A DNA stretch of 64,000 nucleotides, taken from NCBI GenBank assembly GCA_024758765.1, contig CP101406.1, forward strand, positions 3,286,001 through 3,350,000, written 5' to 3'. Below, in pieces: positions 9,246 through 22,995 of the stretch (position 1 is its first letter; each line of letters opens with the position of its first letter). Position numbers and translations under genes: made by a program. The stretch comes from Mycobacterium sp. SVM_VP21 (GTDB taxonomy: Bacteria > Actinomycetota > Actinomycetes > Mycobacteriales > Mycobacteriaceae). The notes beneath the pieces are model-generated. The model did not search any database and was not told the DNA's origin. It saw only the letters and a list, made by a program, of their open reading frames with translations.

Positions 9246-10967
9246 TCAGAACAGAAAGTAGCGTTGTGCCATAGGTAGTTCGGCCGCCGGTTGTTCCTCC
9301 CAGACCTCGCCGTCGATGCGCACGGTGAAGGTGTCGGGGTCCACGGCGATGTCGGGCAGGGCATCGTTGAGGGGCAACTGGGCTTTTCCGAACGCACGGA
9401 CATCGGCCACCGGAACCAGTCGCCGCTCGACGGCCAACTTCTCGGCCAGGCCTGCCTCGATGGCCTGGGGCGAGACGAAGTGCACCGACGTCGCCGCTGC
9501 GGTCTTCGGTGCGGCGCCGAACATCGGCCGGGGAAACACCGGCTGCGGCGTGGGAATCGACGCGTTGGCGTCGCCCATCGCAGCCCAGGCGATCGCGCCG
9601 CCCTTGAGCACGGCATGGGGGCGGACACCGAAGAATGCCGGCTCCCACAACACCAGATCGGCCAGCTTGCCCACCTCCACCGAACCGATCTCGTCGTGCA
9701 GTCCGTGGGTGATCGCTGGACAGATGGTGTATTTCGCTATGTACCGCCGGACCCGGTTGTTGTCGGCCGCGTCGTCTCCGATCAACGAGCCGCGGCGGCG
9801 CTTCATCACGTGGGCGGTCTGCCAGGTACGCAGCACGACCTCGCCGATGCGGCCCATCGCCTGGGAGTCGCTGCCGATCATCGAGATCGCGCCCATATCG
9901 TGCAGCAGGTCTTCGGCGGCGATCGTCGACGGCCGGATCCGGCTCTCGGCGAATGCCAGGTCTTCGGGAACCGCGGGATTGAGGTGATGGCAGACCATCA
10001 GCATGTCGAGATGCTCGTCGAGGGTGTTGACCGTGTGCGGGCGGGTGGGATTGGTAGAACTGGGCAACACGTTGGGTTGTCCTGCGACGGTGATGATGTC
10101 GGGCGCGTGCCCACCGCCGGCTCCCTCGGTGTGGTAGGTGTGGATCGGTCGGCCGGCTATCGCGGCCAGGGTGTCCTCGACGAAGCCCATCTCGTTGAGG
10201 GTGTCGGTGTGCAACGCCACCTGTACCCCGGCGGCCTGTGCGACGGTCAGGCAGGTGTCGATGGCCGCCGGCGTCGCACCCCAGTCCTCGTGCAGCTTGA
10301 AACCCGATGCACCGTCGCGTAACTGCTCCCACAACGACGCGGCATTGGCGGTGCTGCCCCGGCCGAGCAGGGCGATGTTGATCGGCCAGCCGTCCGTCGC
10401 CTCGAGCATCCGGGCCAGGTGCCAGCCGCCGGGGGTAACGGTCGTGGCTTTGGTGCCCTCGGCGGGCCCGGTTCCTCCACCGATGAGGGTGGTGATCCCG
10501 GAACCGAGCGCCTCGGGAATCTGCTGGGGGCAGATCAGGTGGACGTGGCAGTCGACCGCCCCGGCGGTGACGATGCGGCCGTTGCCGCTGATGATTTCGG
10601 TCGACGGTCCGACCACCAGGTCCGGGTCGATGCCGTCCATTGTGTCGGGATTTCCGGCCTTGCCGATCCCGACGATGCGCCCGTCGCGAATCCCGATGTC
10701 GGCTTTGATGATTCCCCAATGGTCGATGATGACCGCTCCGGTGATGACGGTGTCGGGCGCGCCGTCGGCTCGGGTCGCCCGACCCTGACCCATCGATTCG
10801 CGCAGCACCTTGCCGCCGCCGAAGATTGCCTCGTCGCCGGCGTGCCCGGGCCCGCCGCTGCGGTCTTCAGTGATCTCCACCAGCAAGTCGGTGTCGGCCA
10901 GCCTGATCCGGTCGCCGGTGGTCGGCCCGAACAGTTGCGCATAGTGCGCTCGGGACAATCGCGCCAT
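9246..10967 (-). CDS. ureC: Urease alpha subunit (catalytic)
   Basis: Catalytic subunit of the nickel urease that hydrolyses urea to ammonia and carbamate. 573 residues. The full metal site is present: HVH at residues 141-143, the lysine that becomes carbamylated (K224 in GFKLHED), H253, H279 and D367. The mobile-flap Cys-His pair is at C326-H327. Nothing essential is missing, so the enzyme should be active if nickel is supplied. The start ATG 10967 overlaps the ureB stop by one base (TGATG). Confidence 0.97.
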   Translation of the reverse strand: MARLSRAHYAQLFGPTTGDRIRLADTDLLVEITEDRSGGPGHAGDEAIFGGGKVLRESMGQGRATRADGAPDTVITGAVIIDHWGIIKADIGIRDGRIVGIGKAGNPDTMDGIDPDLVVGPSTEIISGNGRIVTAGAVDCHVHLICPQQIPEALGSGITTLIGGGTGPAEGTKATTVTPGGWHLARMLEATDGWPINIALLGRGSTANAASLWEQLRDGASGFKLHEDWGATPAAIDTCLTVAQAAGVQVALHTDTLNEMGFVEDTLAAIAGRPIHTYHTEGAGGGHAPDIITVAGQPNVLPSSTNPTRPHTVNTLDEHLDMLMVCHHLNPAVPEDLAFAESRIRPSTIAAEDLLHDMGAISMIGSDSQAMGRIGEVVLRTWQTAHVMKRRRGSLIGDDAADNNRVRRYIAKYTICPAITHGLHDEIGSVEVGKLADLVLWEPAFFGVRPHAVLKGGAIAWAAMGDANASIPTPQPVFPRPMFGAAPKTAAATSVHFVSPQAIEAGLAEKLAVERRLVPVADVRAFGKAQLPLNDALPDIAVDPDTFTVRIDGEVWEEQPAAELPMAQRYFLF

Positions 10968-11278
10968 CAGTCGTCCAACCTTCCCGGCGGGGTCAGCGTG
11001 AGGCCCGGTACTTCACGGCGTCCGCCCAGCGGTATCACCCAGACGGTGCGAGCAACCCCCGGCTCGAAGCGAACCGAGGTGCCGGCCGGGATATCCAGCC
11101 GGCGACCGTGGGCCGCGGCCCGATCGAACGACAGCGCGGTGTTGGCCTGAGGCAGGTGGACGTGACTGCCGACCTGGACCGGGCGGTCGCCGGTATTGAC
11201 GATCTGCACTTCCAACCGCTCGGCGCCCGGGTTGATCTCGATCTCGCCGGGGCCGAACAGGATCTCGCCGGGTATCAC
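10967..11278 (-). CDS. ureB: Urease beta subunit
   Basis: Structural subunit of the urease (alpha-beta-gamma)3 complex. 103 residues with the family hallmarks MIPGEI at the N-terminus, [21 protein letters not shown] and LGGRREVPG. The start is GTG 11278, two bases after the ureA stop, and the stop overlaps ureC. Kept as a separate gene from ureA as in mycobacteria, not fused as in Helicobacter. Confidence 0.95.
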   Translation of the reverse strand: MIPGEILFGPGEIEINPGAERLEVQIVNTGDRPVQVGSHVHLPQANTALSFDRAAAHGRRLDIPAGTSVRFEPGVARTVWVIPLGGRREVPGLTLTPPGRLDD

Positions 11279-11280
11279 CG

Positions 11281-11583
11281 TCAGCCGATCGGATGGTGCA
11301 CGGAGACCAGCTTGGTGCCATCCGGGAACGTGGCCTCGGCCTGTACCAGATCCAGCATCTCGGGAACGCCCTCCATGACGTCATCGCGCCCGAGTACTTC
11401 GCGCGCGCTGGCCATCAGCTCGGCGACGGTTCGCCCGTCACGCGCGCCCTCGAGAATGTGGTCGGTGATGATCGCGACGGCTTCGGGATGGTTCAGCCGT
11501 AGGCCCCGAGCACGACGCCGCCGCGACAGCTCCGCGGCGTAGGACAGCAGCAAACGTTCCTGCTCATGCGGGGTGATGCGCAT
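11281..11583 (-). CDS. ureA: Urease gamma subunit
   Basis: Smallest urease subunit and first gene of the ureABCFGD operon. 100 residues, the normal family length, beginning [19 protein letters not shown]. It has the [11 protein letters not shown] and [15 protein letters not shown] blocks. The operon promoter must lie in the 69 bp between this start and the divergent proS start at 11653. No ureE was found in or next to the cluster. Confidence 0.95.
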   Translation of the reverse strand: MRITPHEQERLLLSYAAELSRRRRARGLRLNHPEAVAIITDHILEGARDGRTVAELMASAREVLGRDDVMEGVPEMLDLVQAEATFPDGTKLVSVHHPIG

Positions 11584-11652
11584 ATCACGCGATCATGCCA
11601 CGCCCCTCCCGCCTCGCCGCTGAAAAGGGCCGTCCCGATAGGCTCTGCGGCT

Positions 11653-13416
11653 GTGATCACCCGGATGTCCGAACTGTTCCTTCGCACCCTGCGCGACGAC
11701 CCCGCCGATGCCGAAGTCCCCAGCCACAAGCTGCTGATCCGGGCCGGCTACATCCGGCCGATCGCACCCGGCCTGTACAGCTGGCTTCCGTTAGGTCTGC
11801 GGGTGCTGCGCAACATCGAGCGAGTGGTCCGCGAGGAGATGAACGCCATCGGCGGCCAGGAGATCCTGTTCCCGGCGCTGCTGCCGCGCGCACCGTATGA
11901 GACCACCAACCGCTGGACCGAATACGGCGACGGCCTGTTCCGGCTCAAGGACCGCCGCGACAACGACTACCTGTTGGGTCCCACCCACGAGGAACTGTTC
12001 ACCCTGACGGTCAAGGGGGAGTACAACTCCTACAAGGACTTCCCGGTGGTGCTGTATCAAATCCAGACCAAATACCGCGATGAGGCCCGGCCGCGGGCCG
12101 GCATCCTGCGCGGCCGCGAATTCGTCATGAAGGACTCCTATTCTTTCGACGTCAACGACTCCGGTCTGGCCACCGCCTACGATGCGCACCGGGTGGCCTA
12201 TCAGAAGATCTTCGACCGGCTCGGCGTGCGGTATGTGATCGTCTCCGCGGTGTCGGGCGCCATGGGCGGATCGGCCTCCGAGGAATTCCTCGCCGAGAGC
12301 GCGGTCGGTGAAGACACCTTCGTGCGATGCCTCGAGTCCGGCTATGCCGCCAACGTCGAAGCGGTGACCACTGCCCGCCCCGAGCCACAGTCGGTCGACG
12401 GCTTGCCTGAGCCGCAGGTGCACGACACCGGTGACACCCCGACGATCGCCACCCTGGTGGAGTGGGCCAACTCTGCTGATCTGGGCGTCAGTCGCCCTGT
12501 CACCGCCGCCGACACCCTCAAGAACGTGCTGCTCAAGGTCCGCCAGCCCGACGGTGACTGGGAGCTGCTGGGCATCGGGGTCCCCGGCGACCGCGAGATC
12601 GACGAGAAGCGGCTCGGCGCGGCGCTCGAACCCGCCGAGTACGCACTGCTCGGCGACGGCGACTTCGCCAAACACCCGTTCCTGGTGAAGGGCTACATCG
12701 GTCCGAAGGCGCTGCAGGACAACGGAGTGCGCTACCTGGTCGACCCGCGTGTGGTAGACGGCACCAGCTGGATCACCGGCGCCGACGCCCCCGGCAAGCA
12801 CGTCGTGGGGCTGGTCGCCGGGCGTGACTTCCACGCCGACGGCACCATTGAGGCCGCCGAGGTCCGTGACGGGGACCCGTCACCGGATGGGGCCGGCCCG
12901 CTGGTCAGCGCCCGGGGCATCGAGATCGCTCACATCTTCCAGCTCGGCCGCAAGTACACCGACGCGTTTGCGGTTGACGTCCTCGGCGAGGATGGCCGTC
13001 CGGTGCGGCTCACCATGGGTTCCTACGGCGTCGGCGTCTCCCGGCTGGTGGCTGTCATCGCCGAACAGCAGCACGACGAGCTGGGCCTGCGTTGGCCCTC
13101 GCAGGTCGCCCCGTTCGACGTACACGTGGTGATCGCCAACAAGGACGAGGCCGCGCGCGCCGGGGCCACCGAACTGGTAGCCGAACTGGACCGGCTCGGT
13201 CTGGAGGTGCTCTTCGACGACCGCACCGCGTCACCTGGAGTGAAGTTCAAGGACGCCGAGCTGCTCGGCATGCCGGTGGTGGTGGTGGTCGGCCGCGGTT
13301 GGGCCGACGGGGTCGTCGAACTGCGGGACCGTTTCTCCGAGGAGAAGCGGGAACTTGCTGTCGGCGCCGAGCTGGCCGGGCAGGTCCTTGCCGCGATCCG
13401 CGGGCAGGTCGGCTAG
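11653..13416 (+). CDS. proS: Prolyl-tRNA synthetase (bacterial type)
   Basis: Charges tRNA-Pro with proline. 587 residues, bacterial-type class II synthetase with a central editing insertion. It shows class II motif 1 near [15 protein letters not shown], the motif 2 region around [20 protein letters not shown], the editing domain at about 240-400, and the C-terminal anticodon-binding domain with [19 protein letters not shown] 11653 is chosen because the N-terminus then reads [20 protein letters not shown], as in Rv2845c; ATG 11665 is an alternative. Upstream in-frame codons overlap the ureA promoter region and are not family-like. Confidence 0.96.
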   Translation: MITRMSELFLRTLRDDPADAEVPSHKLLIRAGYIRPIAPGLYSWLPLGLRVLRNIERVVREEMNAIGGQEILFPALLPRAPYETTNRWTEYGDGLFRLKDRRDNDYLLGPTHEELFTLTVKGEYNSYKDFPVVLYQIQTKYRDEARPRAGILRGREFVMKDSYSFDVNDSGLATAYDAHRVAYQKIFDRLGVRYVIVSAVSGAMGGSASEEFLAESAVGEDTFVRCLESGYAANVEAVTTARPEPQSVDGLPEPQVHDTGDTPTIATLVEWANSADLGVSRPVTAADTLKNVLLKVRQPDGDWELLGIGVPGDREIDEKRLGAALEPAEYALLGDGDFAKHPFLVKGYIGPKALQDNGVRYLVDPRVVDGTSWITGADAPGKHVVGLVAGRDFHADGTIEAAEVRDGDPSPDGAGPLVSARGIEIAHIFQLGRKYTDAFAVDVLGEDGRPVRLTMGSYGVGVSRLVAVIAEQQHDELGLRWPSQVAPFDVHVVIANKDEAARAGATELVAELDRLGLEVLFDDRTASPGVKFKDAELLGMPVVVVVGRGWADGVVELRDRFSEEKRELAVGAELAGQVLAAIRGQVG

Positions 13417-13417
13417 T

Positions 13418-13876
13418 TCAGTCCTGGCCGCCCGGGAAAGCCTGGGTGATCGGCCAATTCCCCAGCGCGCGGTTCCAGTGCGCGGCCAGCACGGCGCTCT
13501 GGCCGAGCGCGGTCGCCGCGAATTCCCGGTCGGCGGCATCGCTGGCCTGTTCGACGACCGCGCGCCAGGCCGCCGCAGTGTCGTTTTCCATCCGGACCGC
13601 CAGCCGCAGGGCATCGTTGGACGTAGTCACCGACATGGGCAACTGGTATCCAGCCGCGGCGGGCGGGACGGCAACCGAGCGGCTGGTCAGGATCGCGATG
13701 GTGCGATCCCGGCGTTCGCGGTGCTGACGGATGGTGGTGACCACCAGATCGTTGAATTCCGGCAGTGAGTACGCCGACACCAGCCCGTAGCCGTAGACGA
13801 CTCCGTGTTCGGTGGCCAGGGCATCGGTCAGGGCCGCGTCAGGGCCCGATGCCGGGCGGGGTTCGGGAGATGTCAT
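13418..13876 (-). CDS. DUF4439 ferritin-like protein
   Basis: 152-residue mostly helical protein resembling Rv2844. It has the DUF4439 pattern: ALATEHGVVYGYGLVSAY near the N-terminus, then HRERRD, and AAWRAVVEQA with a trailing HWNRALG, consistent with a four-helix ferritin-like bundle. The role is unknown. ATG 13876 overlaps the stop of the upstream gene (ATGA), so the two minus-strand genes are coupled. The long open frame continuing upstream to about 14600 is read-through of non-coding sequence. It converges with proS, with one base between the stops. Confidence 0.8.
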   Translation of the reverse strand: MTSPEPRPASGPDAALTDALATEHGVVYGYGLVSAYSLPEFNDLVVTTIRQHRERRDRTIAILTSRSVAVPPAAAGYQLPMSVTTSNDALRLAVRMENDTAAAWRAVVEQASDAADREFAATALGQSAVLAAHWNRALGNWPITQAFPGGQD

Positions 13877-14382
13877 GCCTGCATCACCAGGGCGACTGCG
13901 TAGGAGGCCGTGCAGGCCGCGGCGATGGAGGCCAGCAGCCCGGCCCGGTAACCCGACGAGGCGACCGCCAGCTTCCCGGCGCCGTCGGCGGCGGCCCGCA
14001 ACGCGCTGATCACCTGCGAGACCGTCGGAGCGGGCGCGTCCGGCGCGGCACTGGGCGTGGTGGTTTCGGTCTCGTCCGCCGGCGTCCTTCCGGCGGCGCG
14101 GGCGATCTCGGCCGCCAGCGCTCGGGCATGGTCGGTTCGCTCCTGCGACACCTGATCCAGTGCCGCGGCCAGCGCCTTGGACTCCGGGTCGGTCAGTGCG
14201 GTGGCGGCTGCGGTGGCCAGCTCGCTGTCGCGCAGTGCCAGCTGTCGCTGCGCTTCCAGGTCGTCGACGAGGGGTGCCGTTGGAGCTGAGCCGCAGGCCG
14301 GCGCCGCAACGGCCAGCAGGGCGAGCATCCCGGCACCGGTGAGCATGCGCCGTCGGTCGATGGCGGACAGGGGGCCGGGCAC
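13873..14382 (-). CDS. Probable lipoprotein, Ala-rich (Rv2843-like position)
   Basis: About 169 residues from GTG 14382, which has AGGA seven bases upstream; a TTG start at 14442 would add 20 residues. The N-terminus has RRRM, then a hydrophobic segment ending in the lipobox APAC, so it is probably lipid-anchored on the outer face of the membrane and perhaps Tat-exported. A helical, coiled-coil-like Ala-rich domain follows (LEAQRQLALRDSELATAAA), then a TETTTPSAAPDAPAP linker and a second hydrophobic segment near the C-terminus. It is coupled to the DUF4439 gene. Function unknown. Confidence 0.75.
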   Translation of the reverse strand: MPGPLSAIDRRRMLTGAGMLALLAVAAPACGSAPTAPLVDDLEAQRQLALRDSELATAAATALTDPESKALAAALDQVSQERTDHARALAAEIARAAGRTPADETETTTPSAAPDAPAPTVSQVISALRAAADGAGKLAVASSGYRAGLLASIAAACTASYAVALVMQA

Positions 14383-14574
14383 CCTGACATCCTGCCATTG
14401 CGACCGTGCGGCAGGGACGCGACGTGGCCGCGAGCGGGCCAAGGTACGCTGACGGGCGCTTTTGCCGGTTTGCTGTGGCTATGTTTCCCACGGCGTATCG
14501 TTGATAACTGGTTCCCGGCCGCGCCTGGCGCGTGGGAACGCGCCGACTGAACAACTCAAGATGAGGAGCTCGCC

Positions 14575-15108
14575 GTGGCCACCGGGCTACCTTCCCAGAC
14601 ACAGGTGATCGAGCTGCTCGATGCTGAGTTCACCCGCGCCGGATTCGAGATCGAAGACGTCGTCGTCGACGATCAGGACCCGCTGCCGCGAATCACCGTG
14701 GTCGCCGACGGCGACACCCCACTTGATCTGGACACCGCCGCGGCGTTGGCCCGCTCGGCGTCGGACTTGCTCGACACCCTGGAATTCGACAATCAGTACG
14801 TGCTGGAGGTCAGCTCGCCCGGCGTGGGCCGGCCGCTGACCTCCGCGAAGCATTTTCGGCGCGCGCACGGTCGCAAAGTTGAGCTGACGCTGTCCGACGG
14901 GTCGGGTCTGACCGGTCGACTGGGCGTCGTCGATGACGACATCCTGACGCTGGTGGTGCGTGCCGGGAGGGACTGGAACCGTCGCCGTGTGCCACTGAGC
15001 GAAATCAGTCGAGCGGTGGTGCAAGTCGAATTCTCGCCGCCGAGCGAACGTGAGTTGGAATTGGCGGGCATCAAGGACCCCGAGGCCGGAACGGAGGCCG
15101 GAGCATGA
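14575..15108 (+). CDS. rimP: Ribosome maturation factor RimP
   Basis: Cytosolic factor for late assembly of the 30S subunit. 177 residues, close to the 175 of the M. tuberculosis protein. Residues 1-95 form the N-terminal alpha/beta domain ([26 protein letters not shown]). The rest is the SH3-like C-terminal domain ([21 protein letters not shown]). The start is GTG 14575, preceded by GATGAGGAG. It is the first gene of the rimP-nusA-ylxR-infB-rbfA series, and the 190 bp before it should hold the operon promoter. Confidence 0.93.
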   Translation: MATGLPSQTQVIELLDAEFTRAGFEIEDVVVDDQDPLPRITVVADGDTPLDLDTAAALARSASDLLDTLEFDNQYVLEVSSPGVGRPLTSAKHFRRAHGRKVELTLSDGSGLTGRLGVVDDDILTLVVRAGRDWNRRRVPLSEISRAVVQVEFSPPSERELELAGIKDPEAGTEAGA

Positions 15109-15190
15109 ACTGCGCCGGCGACGATGCGGTGGGGGCACCCCCAGCCGGTCAGCGGCTAGCGGGACGTAGCGACGGAGAGGAGTGGCGCCA

Positions 15191-16234
15191 ATGAACATCG
15201 ACATGGCCGCGCTGCATGCGATCGAGGCAGACAAGGGCATCTCGGTTGACGTGGTCGTGGACACGATCAAATCGGCGTTGCTCACCGCATACCGCCACAC
15301 CGAAGGTCATCAGGCCGACGCGGTAATCGATGTCGACCGCAAGACCGGCGTGGTGCGGGTGCTGGCTCGCGAGACCGACGACGACGGCAACGTGATCAGC
15401 GAATACGACGACACGCCCGAGGGCTTCGGGCGGATCGCGGCGACCACGGCCCGCCAGGTGATCCTGCAGCGGTTGCGGGATGCCGAGAACGAGAAGGCCT
15501 ACGGAGAATTCTCGGCGCGGGAGGGCGACATCGTCGCCGGAGTCGTCCAGCGCGACGCCCGGGAGAATGCGCGCGGTGTCATCGTGGTGCGACTCGGTAC
15601 CGAGGCGAAGGGCTTCGACGGCGTCATCCGCCCCGCAGAGCAGGCACCCGGTGAGGCCTACGAGCACGGCGACCGGCTGCGCTGCTACGTGATCGGTGTG
15701 ACTCGGGGCCTGCGCGAGCCGCGGATCGAGCTGTCGCGTACCCACCCGAATCTGGTGCGCAAGCTGTTCGCCCTGGAGGTCCCCGAGATCGCCGATGGGT
15801 CGGTGGAGATCGTCGCGGTCGCCCGCGAGGCCGGCCACCGATCCAAGATCGCGGTGGCCTCGCAAGTTCCCGGACTCAACGCCAAGGGCGCCTGCATCGG
15901 CCCGATGGGCCAGCGTGTGCGCAACGTGATGAGCGAACTGGCCGGCGAGAAGATCGACATCATCGACTACGACGAGGACCCGGCGCGCTTCGTCGGCAAC
16001 GCGCTGTCACCCGCCAAGGTGATGTCGGTGACGGTGATCGACCAGGCTGCCCGGGCCGCGCGCGTGGTGGTGCCGGACTTCCAGCTGTCCTTGGCCATCG
16101 GCAAGGAAGGCCAGAACGCCCGGCTGGCGGCCCGGCTGACCGGTTGGCGCATCGATATCCGCAGCGACGTCCCGGAGCCCGGCACCAATGGCGCCGAGCG
16201 TGAGGCCGGTCAGGGCGTGGCCCACGAAGCCTGA
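15191..16234 (+). CDS. nusA: Transcription termination/antitermination factor NusA
   Basis: RNA-polymerase-associated elongation factor controlling pausing, termination and rRNA antitermination. From ATG 15191 it is 347 residues, the same as M. tuberculosis NusA, and lacks the C-terminal acidic repeats of E. coli. Order: N-terminal RNAP-binding domain (to about 105), S1 domain (about 110-185), KH1 ([17 protein letters not shown]) and KH2 ([20 protein letters not shown]). GGAGAGGAG lies eight bases before the chosen ATG, which decides against the GTG at 15182. Confidence 0.95.
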   Translation: MNIDMAALHAIEADKGISVDVVVDTIKSALLTAYRHTEGHQADAVIDVDRKTGVVRVLARETDDDGNVISEYDDTPEGFGRIAATTARQVILQRLRDAENEKAYGEFSAREGDIVAGVVQRDARENARGVIVVRLGTEAKGFDGVIRPAEQAPGEAYEHGDRLRCYVIGVTRGLREPRIELSRTHPNLVRKLFALEVPEIADGSVEIVAVAREAGHRSKIAVASQVPGLNAKGACIGPMGQRVRNVMSELAGEKIDIIDYDEDPARFVGNALSPAKVMSVTVIDQAARAARVVVPDFQLSLAIGKEGQNARLAARLTGWRIDIRSDVPEPGTNGAEREAGQGVAHEA

Positions 16235-16263
16235 GCGGGATGCGACCAGCGCGCCAGTAGTGC

Positions 16264-16343
16264 ACCGCCGGGCCTGTGCGGCGGTTCCAGCTTCGGCTCT
16301 CCTGCGTCGAGCCTCGCTGAACCGCCGGGCCTATGCGGCGGTT
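16264..16343. repeat. Two near-identical hairpin repeats between nusA and ylxR
   Basis: Hairpin 1 (16264-16285) has arms ACCGCC and GGCGGT around the loop GGGCCTGTGC. Hairpin 2 (16320-16343) has arms AACCGCC and GGCGGTT around GGGCCTATGC. They lie 35 bp apart in the 156 bp gap inside the nusA-infB operon. Neither is followed by a T-run. They may act as RNA processing or pausing structures or may simply be a dispersed repeat. Confidence 0.6.
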
Positions 16344-16390
16344 CCATTCGGGTGGTTCGGGTCATCGCCGTTGTATGGGTAGACTGAGCC

Positions 16391-16774
16391 GTGATCCAGC
16401 GCGAGACTTCGACAACCGCCTCGCGGACGCACCGTTCCCCAGATGGACCGGTGCGCACGTGTGTCGGATGCCGGAAACGTGCGTTGACCGTCGAATTGCT
16501 TCGGGTGGTCGCGGTGTCAACGGAGAACGGCAACGGCGCCGTGATCATTGACCGCGCGGGCAAGCAACCGGGGCGGGGTGCGTGGTTGCATCCCGCATCG
16601 GAGTGCCTGCACGCGGCGATTCGGAGACGGGCATTCGTGCGCGCGCTGCGGATCAGCGGTTCCCCGGATGTATCCGGGGTGGAGGAGTACTTCGAAGGAT
16701 TCGAAGATCGGCTCACCGCCCCGGGCAACAGAACAGGTAGCGAAGAACATGAGCACACCGTGAAGTCCCGATGA
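16391..16774 (+). CDS. YlxR family RNA-binding protein
   Basis: 127-residue small basic protein of the YlxR/DUF448 family, found between nusA and infB in most Gram-positive and actinobacterial genomes. The family core is plain: GPVRTCVGCRKR at about 19-30, and GKQPGRGAWLHPASECL with conserved Cys. The fold is RNA-binding and some homologues bind RNase P RNA, but the role here is inferred. The start is GTG 16391. The C-terminal 35 residues are less conserved and acidic. Confidence 0.85.
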   Translation: MIQRETSTTASRTHRSPDGPVRTCVGCRKRALTVELLRVVAVSTENGNGAVIIDRAGKQPGRGAWLHPASECLHAAIRRRAFVRALRISGSPDVSGVEEYFEGFEDRLTAPGNRTGSEEHEHTVKSR

Positions 16775-16840
16775 CCATGCGTCATAGCTAAACCCGAGGC
16801 GCGGCCCACCACCGCTGTCGCCTCATAGACAGGAGATGTA

Positions 16841-19626
16841 GTGGCAAAGGCCCGCGTACACGAGTTGGCCAAGGAACTCGGTGTCACCAGCAAGGAAGTT
16901 CTCGCCCGCCTGAGCGAGCAGGGCGAATTCGTCAAGTCGGCATCCTCAACCGTGGAAGCCCCCGTCGCGCGGCGGCTGCGCGAGTCCTTCGGCGGCGGCA
17001 AGCCCGCGCCGAAGGCCGAAGCGCCCGCGGCCCCAGCGCCCGCCAAGGCCGCTCCGGCCCCGGCGGCAACACCGGGACCGGCGAAGCCGGCACCGGCCCC
17101 TGCGGCTGACGGTGCGGCCGCAAAGCCCGCCGCTCCCGCCGCTCCCGCCGCCGCAAAGCCGGCGGCTCCCGCAGCTGCAGTGGCTCCGGCCGCTCCGGCA
17201 GCCCCAGCGGCCGAGACCCCGCCGCCGGCAGCTGCAGCAGCCTCCCCGGCGGCTCCGCCCGCTCCCGGCCCCCGGCCGGCAGCACCGGGCCCCAAGCCCG
17301 GCGCCCGCACCCCGCGTGTCGGCAACAACCCGTTCTCCTCGGCGCAGCCGGTCGAGCGCGCCATTCCGCGTCCGCACCCGCAGGCGCCCCGCCCCGGCGG
17401 AGCCCCCCGACCCGGCATGCCCCGCCCCGGCGGCGGAGCGACGCCGGGCAACATGCCCGGACGCAGCAGCAACTTCGGCGCACAGGGTCGCCCGGCACGT
17501 CCCGGTGGTCCGCCGCGGCCCGGCGGCGGTGGCCGCCCCGGGGGCCCCGGAGGCCGTCCTGGCGGTCCCGGCGGCGGTCCGGGCGGTAACTACCGCGGTG
17601 GCGGAGCCGGCGGTCCCGGCGGTGCGGGTGGCCCCGCAGGCGCCGGCGCCGGAGGTTTCCGGGGCCGTCCCGGTGGTGGCGGCGGAGGTCGTCCCGGCCA
17701 GCGCGGTGGCGCGGCCGGCGCGTTCGGTAGGCCCGGCGGTGCACCTAAGCGGGGACGCAAGTCGAAGCGGGCGAAACGCGCCGAATACGAGAACATGCAG
17801 GCACCGGTCGTCGGTGGCGTGCGGTTGCCGCACGGCAACGGCGAGACCATCCGGCTGGCCCGCGGCGCATCGCTGTCCGACTTCGCCGACAAGATCAACG
17901 CCAACCCGGCTGCCCTGGTGCAGGCGCTGTTCAACCTCGGTGAGATGGTCACCGCCACCCAGTCGGTCGGCGACGAGACGCTGGAGCTGCTGGGCAGCGA
18001 GATGAACTTCGTCGTGCAGGTCGTCTCGCCCGAGGACGAGGACCGCGAGCTGCTGGAGTCCTTCGACCTGACCTATGGCGAGGATGAGGGCGGCGAGGAG
18101 GACCTGCAGAGCCGCCCGCCGGTGGTCACCGTGATGGGTCACGTCGACCACGGCAAGACCCGCCTGCTCGACACGATTCGCAAGGCCAACGTCCGCGAGG
18201 GCGAGGCCGGTGGCATCACCCAGCACATCGGCGCCTACCAGGTGGGCGTCGACTTCGACGGCTCCGAGCGCCTGATCACGTTCATCGACACCCCGGGTCA
18301 CGAGGCCTTCACCGCCATGCGTGCCCGTGGTGCCAAGGCCACCGACATCGCGATCCTGGTGGTGGCCGCCGATGACGGCGTGATGCCCCAGACGGTGGAG
18401 GCGATCAACCACGCCCAGGCGGCCGACGTGCCGATCGTGGTGGCGGTCAACAAGATCGACAAGGAAGGTGCCGACCCGGCCAAGATCCGCGGGCAGCTCA
18501 CCGAGTACGGCCTGGTCGCCGAGGACTTCGGTGGCGACACCATGTTCGTCGACATCTCCGCCAAGCAGGGCACCAACATCGCCGCGCTAGAGGAGGCGGT
18601 GCTGCTGACCGCCGACGCCGCCCTGGATCTGCGGGCCAACCCCGACATGGAGGCCCAGGGTGTGGCGATCGAGGCGCACTTGGACCGTGGTCGCGGCCCG
18701 GTGGCCACCGTGCTGATCCAGCGCGGCACGCTGCGGGTCGGCGACTCGATCGTCGCCGGCGACGCCTACGGCCGAGTCCGTCGGATGGTCGACGAACACG
18801 GCGAGGACGTCGAAGAGGCGACCCCGTCGCGGCCGGTGCAGGTCATCGGGTTCACCTCGGTGCCCGGTGCCGGTGACAACCTGCTGGTTGTCGACGAGGA
18901 CCGGATCGCTCGCCAGATCGCCGACAAGCGCAACGCCCGCAAGCGCAACGCGCTGGCCGCGCGCTCGCGCAAGCGGATCTCCCTGGAGGACCTGGACTCG
19001 GCGCTGAAGGAAACCAGTCAGCTGAACCTGATCCTCAAGGGCGACAACGCCGGTACCGTCGAGGCGCTGGAAGAGGCCTTGATGGGAATCCAGATCGACG
19101 ACGAGGTGCAGCTGCGGGTGATCGACCGCGGTGTCGGTGGCATCACCGAGACCAACGTCAACCTGGCATCGGCGTCGGACGCGATCATCATCGGGTTCAA
19201 CGTGCGTGCGGAGGGCAAGGCCACCGAGCTGGCCAACCGCGAGGGTGTGGAGATCCGGTACTACTCGGTCATTTACCAAGCCATCGAAGAGATCGAGAGT
19301 GCGCTCAAGGGCATGCTCAAGCCGATCTACGAGGAGAAGGAGCTGGGGCGTGCCGAGATTCGCGCCATGTTCCGTTCCTCCAAGGTGGGCAACATCGCGG
19401 GCTGCCTGGTCACTTCGGGCATCATGCGCCGCAACGCCAAGGCGCGGTTGCTGCGTGACAACGTGGTGATCGCCGAGACCGTCACGATCTCCTCGCTGCG
19501 GCGGGAGAAGGACGATGTCACCGAGGTCCGCGACGGCTACGAGTGTGGTCTGACGCTGACCTACAACGACATCAAGGAAGGCGACGTCATCCAGGCCTAC
19601 GAGCTCGTCGAGAAGGCTCGGACGTA

Positions 19627-19627
<1 letters not shown>
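16841..19627 (+). CDS. infB: Translation initiation factor IF-2
   Basis: GTPase that places initiator tRNA on the 30S subunit. 928 residues. Residues 1-52 form the IF2N domain. Residues 53-300 are a very low-complexity linker, first Ala/Pro/Lys-rich and then Gly/Arg/Pro-rich. The second IF2N-like domain spans about 320-410. The G domain begins near residue 433 (GHVDHGKT), with DTPGHE and NKID following. Domains II-IV finish the protein. The start is GTG 16841, with AGGAG eight bases before it. The stop overlaps rbfA by one base. The extended linker is typical of mycobacteria. Confidence 0.96.
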
Positions 19628-22412
<2,785 letters not shown>

Positions 22413-22423
22413 GATCGGCTGGC

Positions 22424-22984
22424 GTGAGCGGTCAGCGAGAGCGGATGCTGCATGGGGCGCTGTATCGGCCCGATGACCCGGACCTGGTCGCCGGCCGGCG
22501 AGCATGTCAGCGCGTGGTGGCGGCGTTCAACGCCGTCGGGCCGGACGACGAAGACACCCGCCGTGAGCTGCTGGGCGAACTGCTCGGATCAATCGGGGCG
22601 AACTCGGAGATTTTGCCCCGATTCTCTTGTGACTACGGGATATACATCAGCATCGGCGCCAACTGTTTCGTCAACTACGACGCGGTCTTTCTGGACTGCG
22701 CACCCATCACCATCGGCGACCACGTGTCGATCGGACCCCGTGCCCAACTGCTGACGGCGCTGCATCCGATCGATGACATCGAGGCACGGCGGGCCGGCTG
22801 GGAATCGGCCGCTCCGATCACCCTTGGCGACAACGTGTGGCTGGCGGCAGGGGTGATCGTGTGCCCCGGCGTGACGATCGGAGCCGACACGGTCGTGGGC
22901 GCCGGCAGCGTGGTGACCCGCGATTTGCCGGCCGGTGTGCTCGCGGCGGGAAGTCCGTGCCGGATCCTTCGGCCGATCGGCTAG
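22424..22984 (+). CDS. Maltose/galactoside O-acetyltransferase-like hexapeptide protein
   Basis: 186-residue left-handed beta-helix acetyltransferase of the Maa/NodL/LacA group, using acetyl-CoA to O-acetylate a sugar. The N-terminal Mac helix region has ERMLHGALYRPDDPDL. The hexapeptide repeats run from about 70 to 185 (ITIGDHVSIGPRAQLLTALHP, ITLGDNVWLAAGVIVCPGVT, ADTVVGAGSVVTRDLP). The catalytic histidine is in TALHP. The start is GTG 22424, 12 bp after the MATE stop. The acceptor is not predictable. Confidence 0.87.
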   Translation: MSGQRERMLHGALYRPDDPDLVAGRRACQRVVAAFNAVGPDDEDTRRELLGELLGSIGANSEILPRFSCDYGIYISIGANCFVNYDAVFLDCAPITIGDHVSIGPRAQLLTALHPIDDIEARRAGWESAAPITLGDNVWLAAGVIVCPGVTIGADTVVGAGSVVTRDLPAGVLAAGSPCRILRPIG

Positions 22985-22995
22985 TCGACGAGGTC

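Noticed and set aside
9235..10719. 494-codon minus-strand frame overlapping ureC
   Set aside because: Shifted frame of ureC, Arg/His-rich, no domain.
13418..14602. 394-codon reading of the DUF4439 gene
   Set aside because: Only the last 152 codons fit the family; the rest overlaps the lipoprotein gene and the rimP promoter.
16210..17472. Long Gly/Ala-rich minus-strand frame opposite infB, PE_PGRS-like in look
   Set aside because: It is the complement of the IF-2 Ala/Pro/Gly linker; no PE domain or signal.
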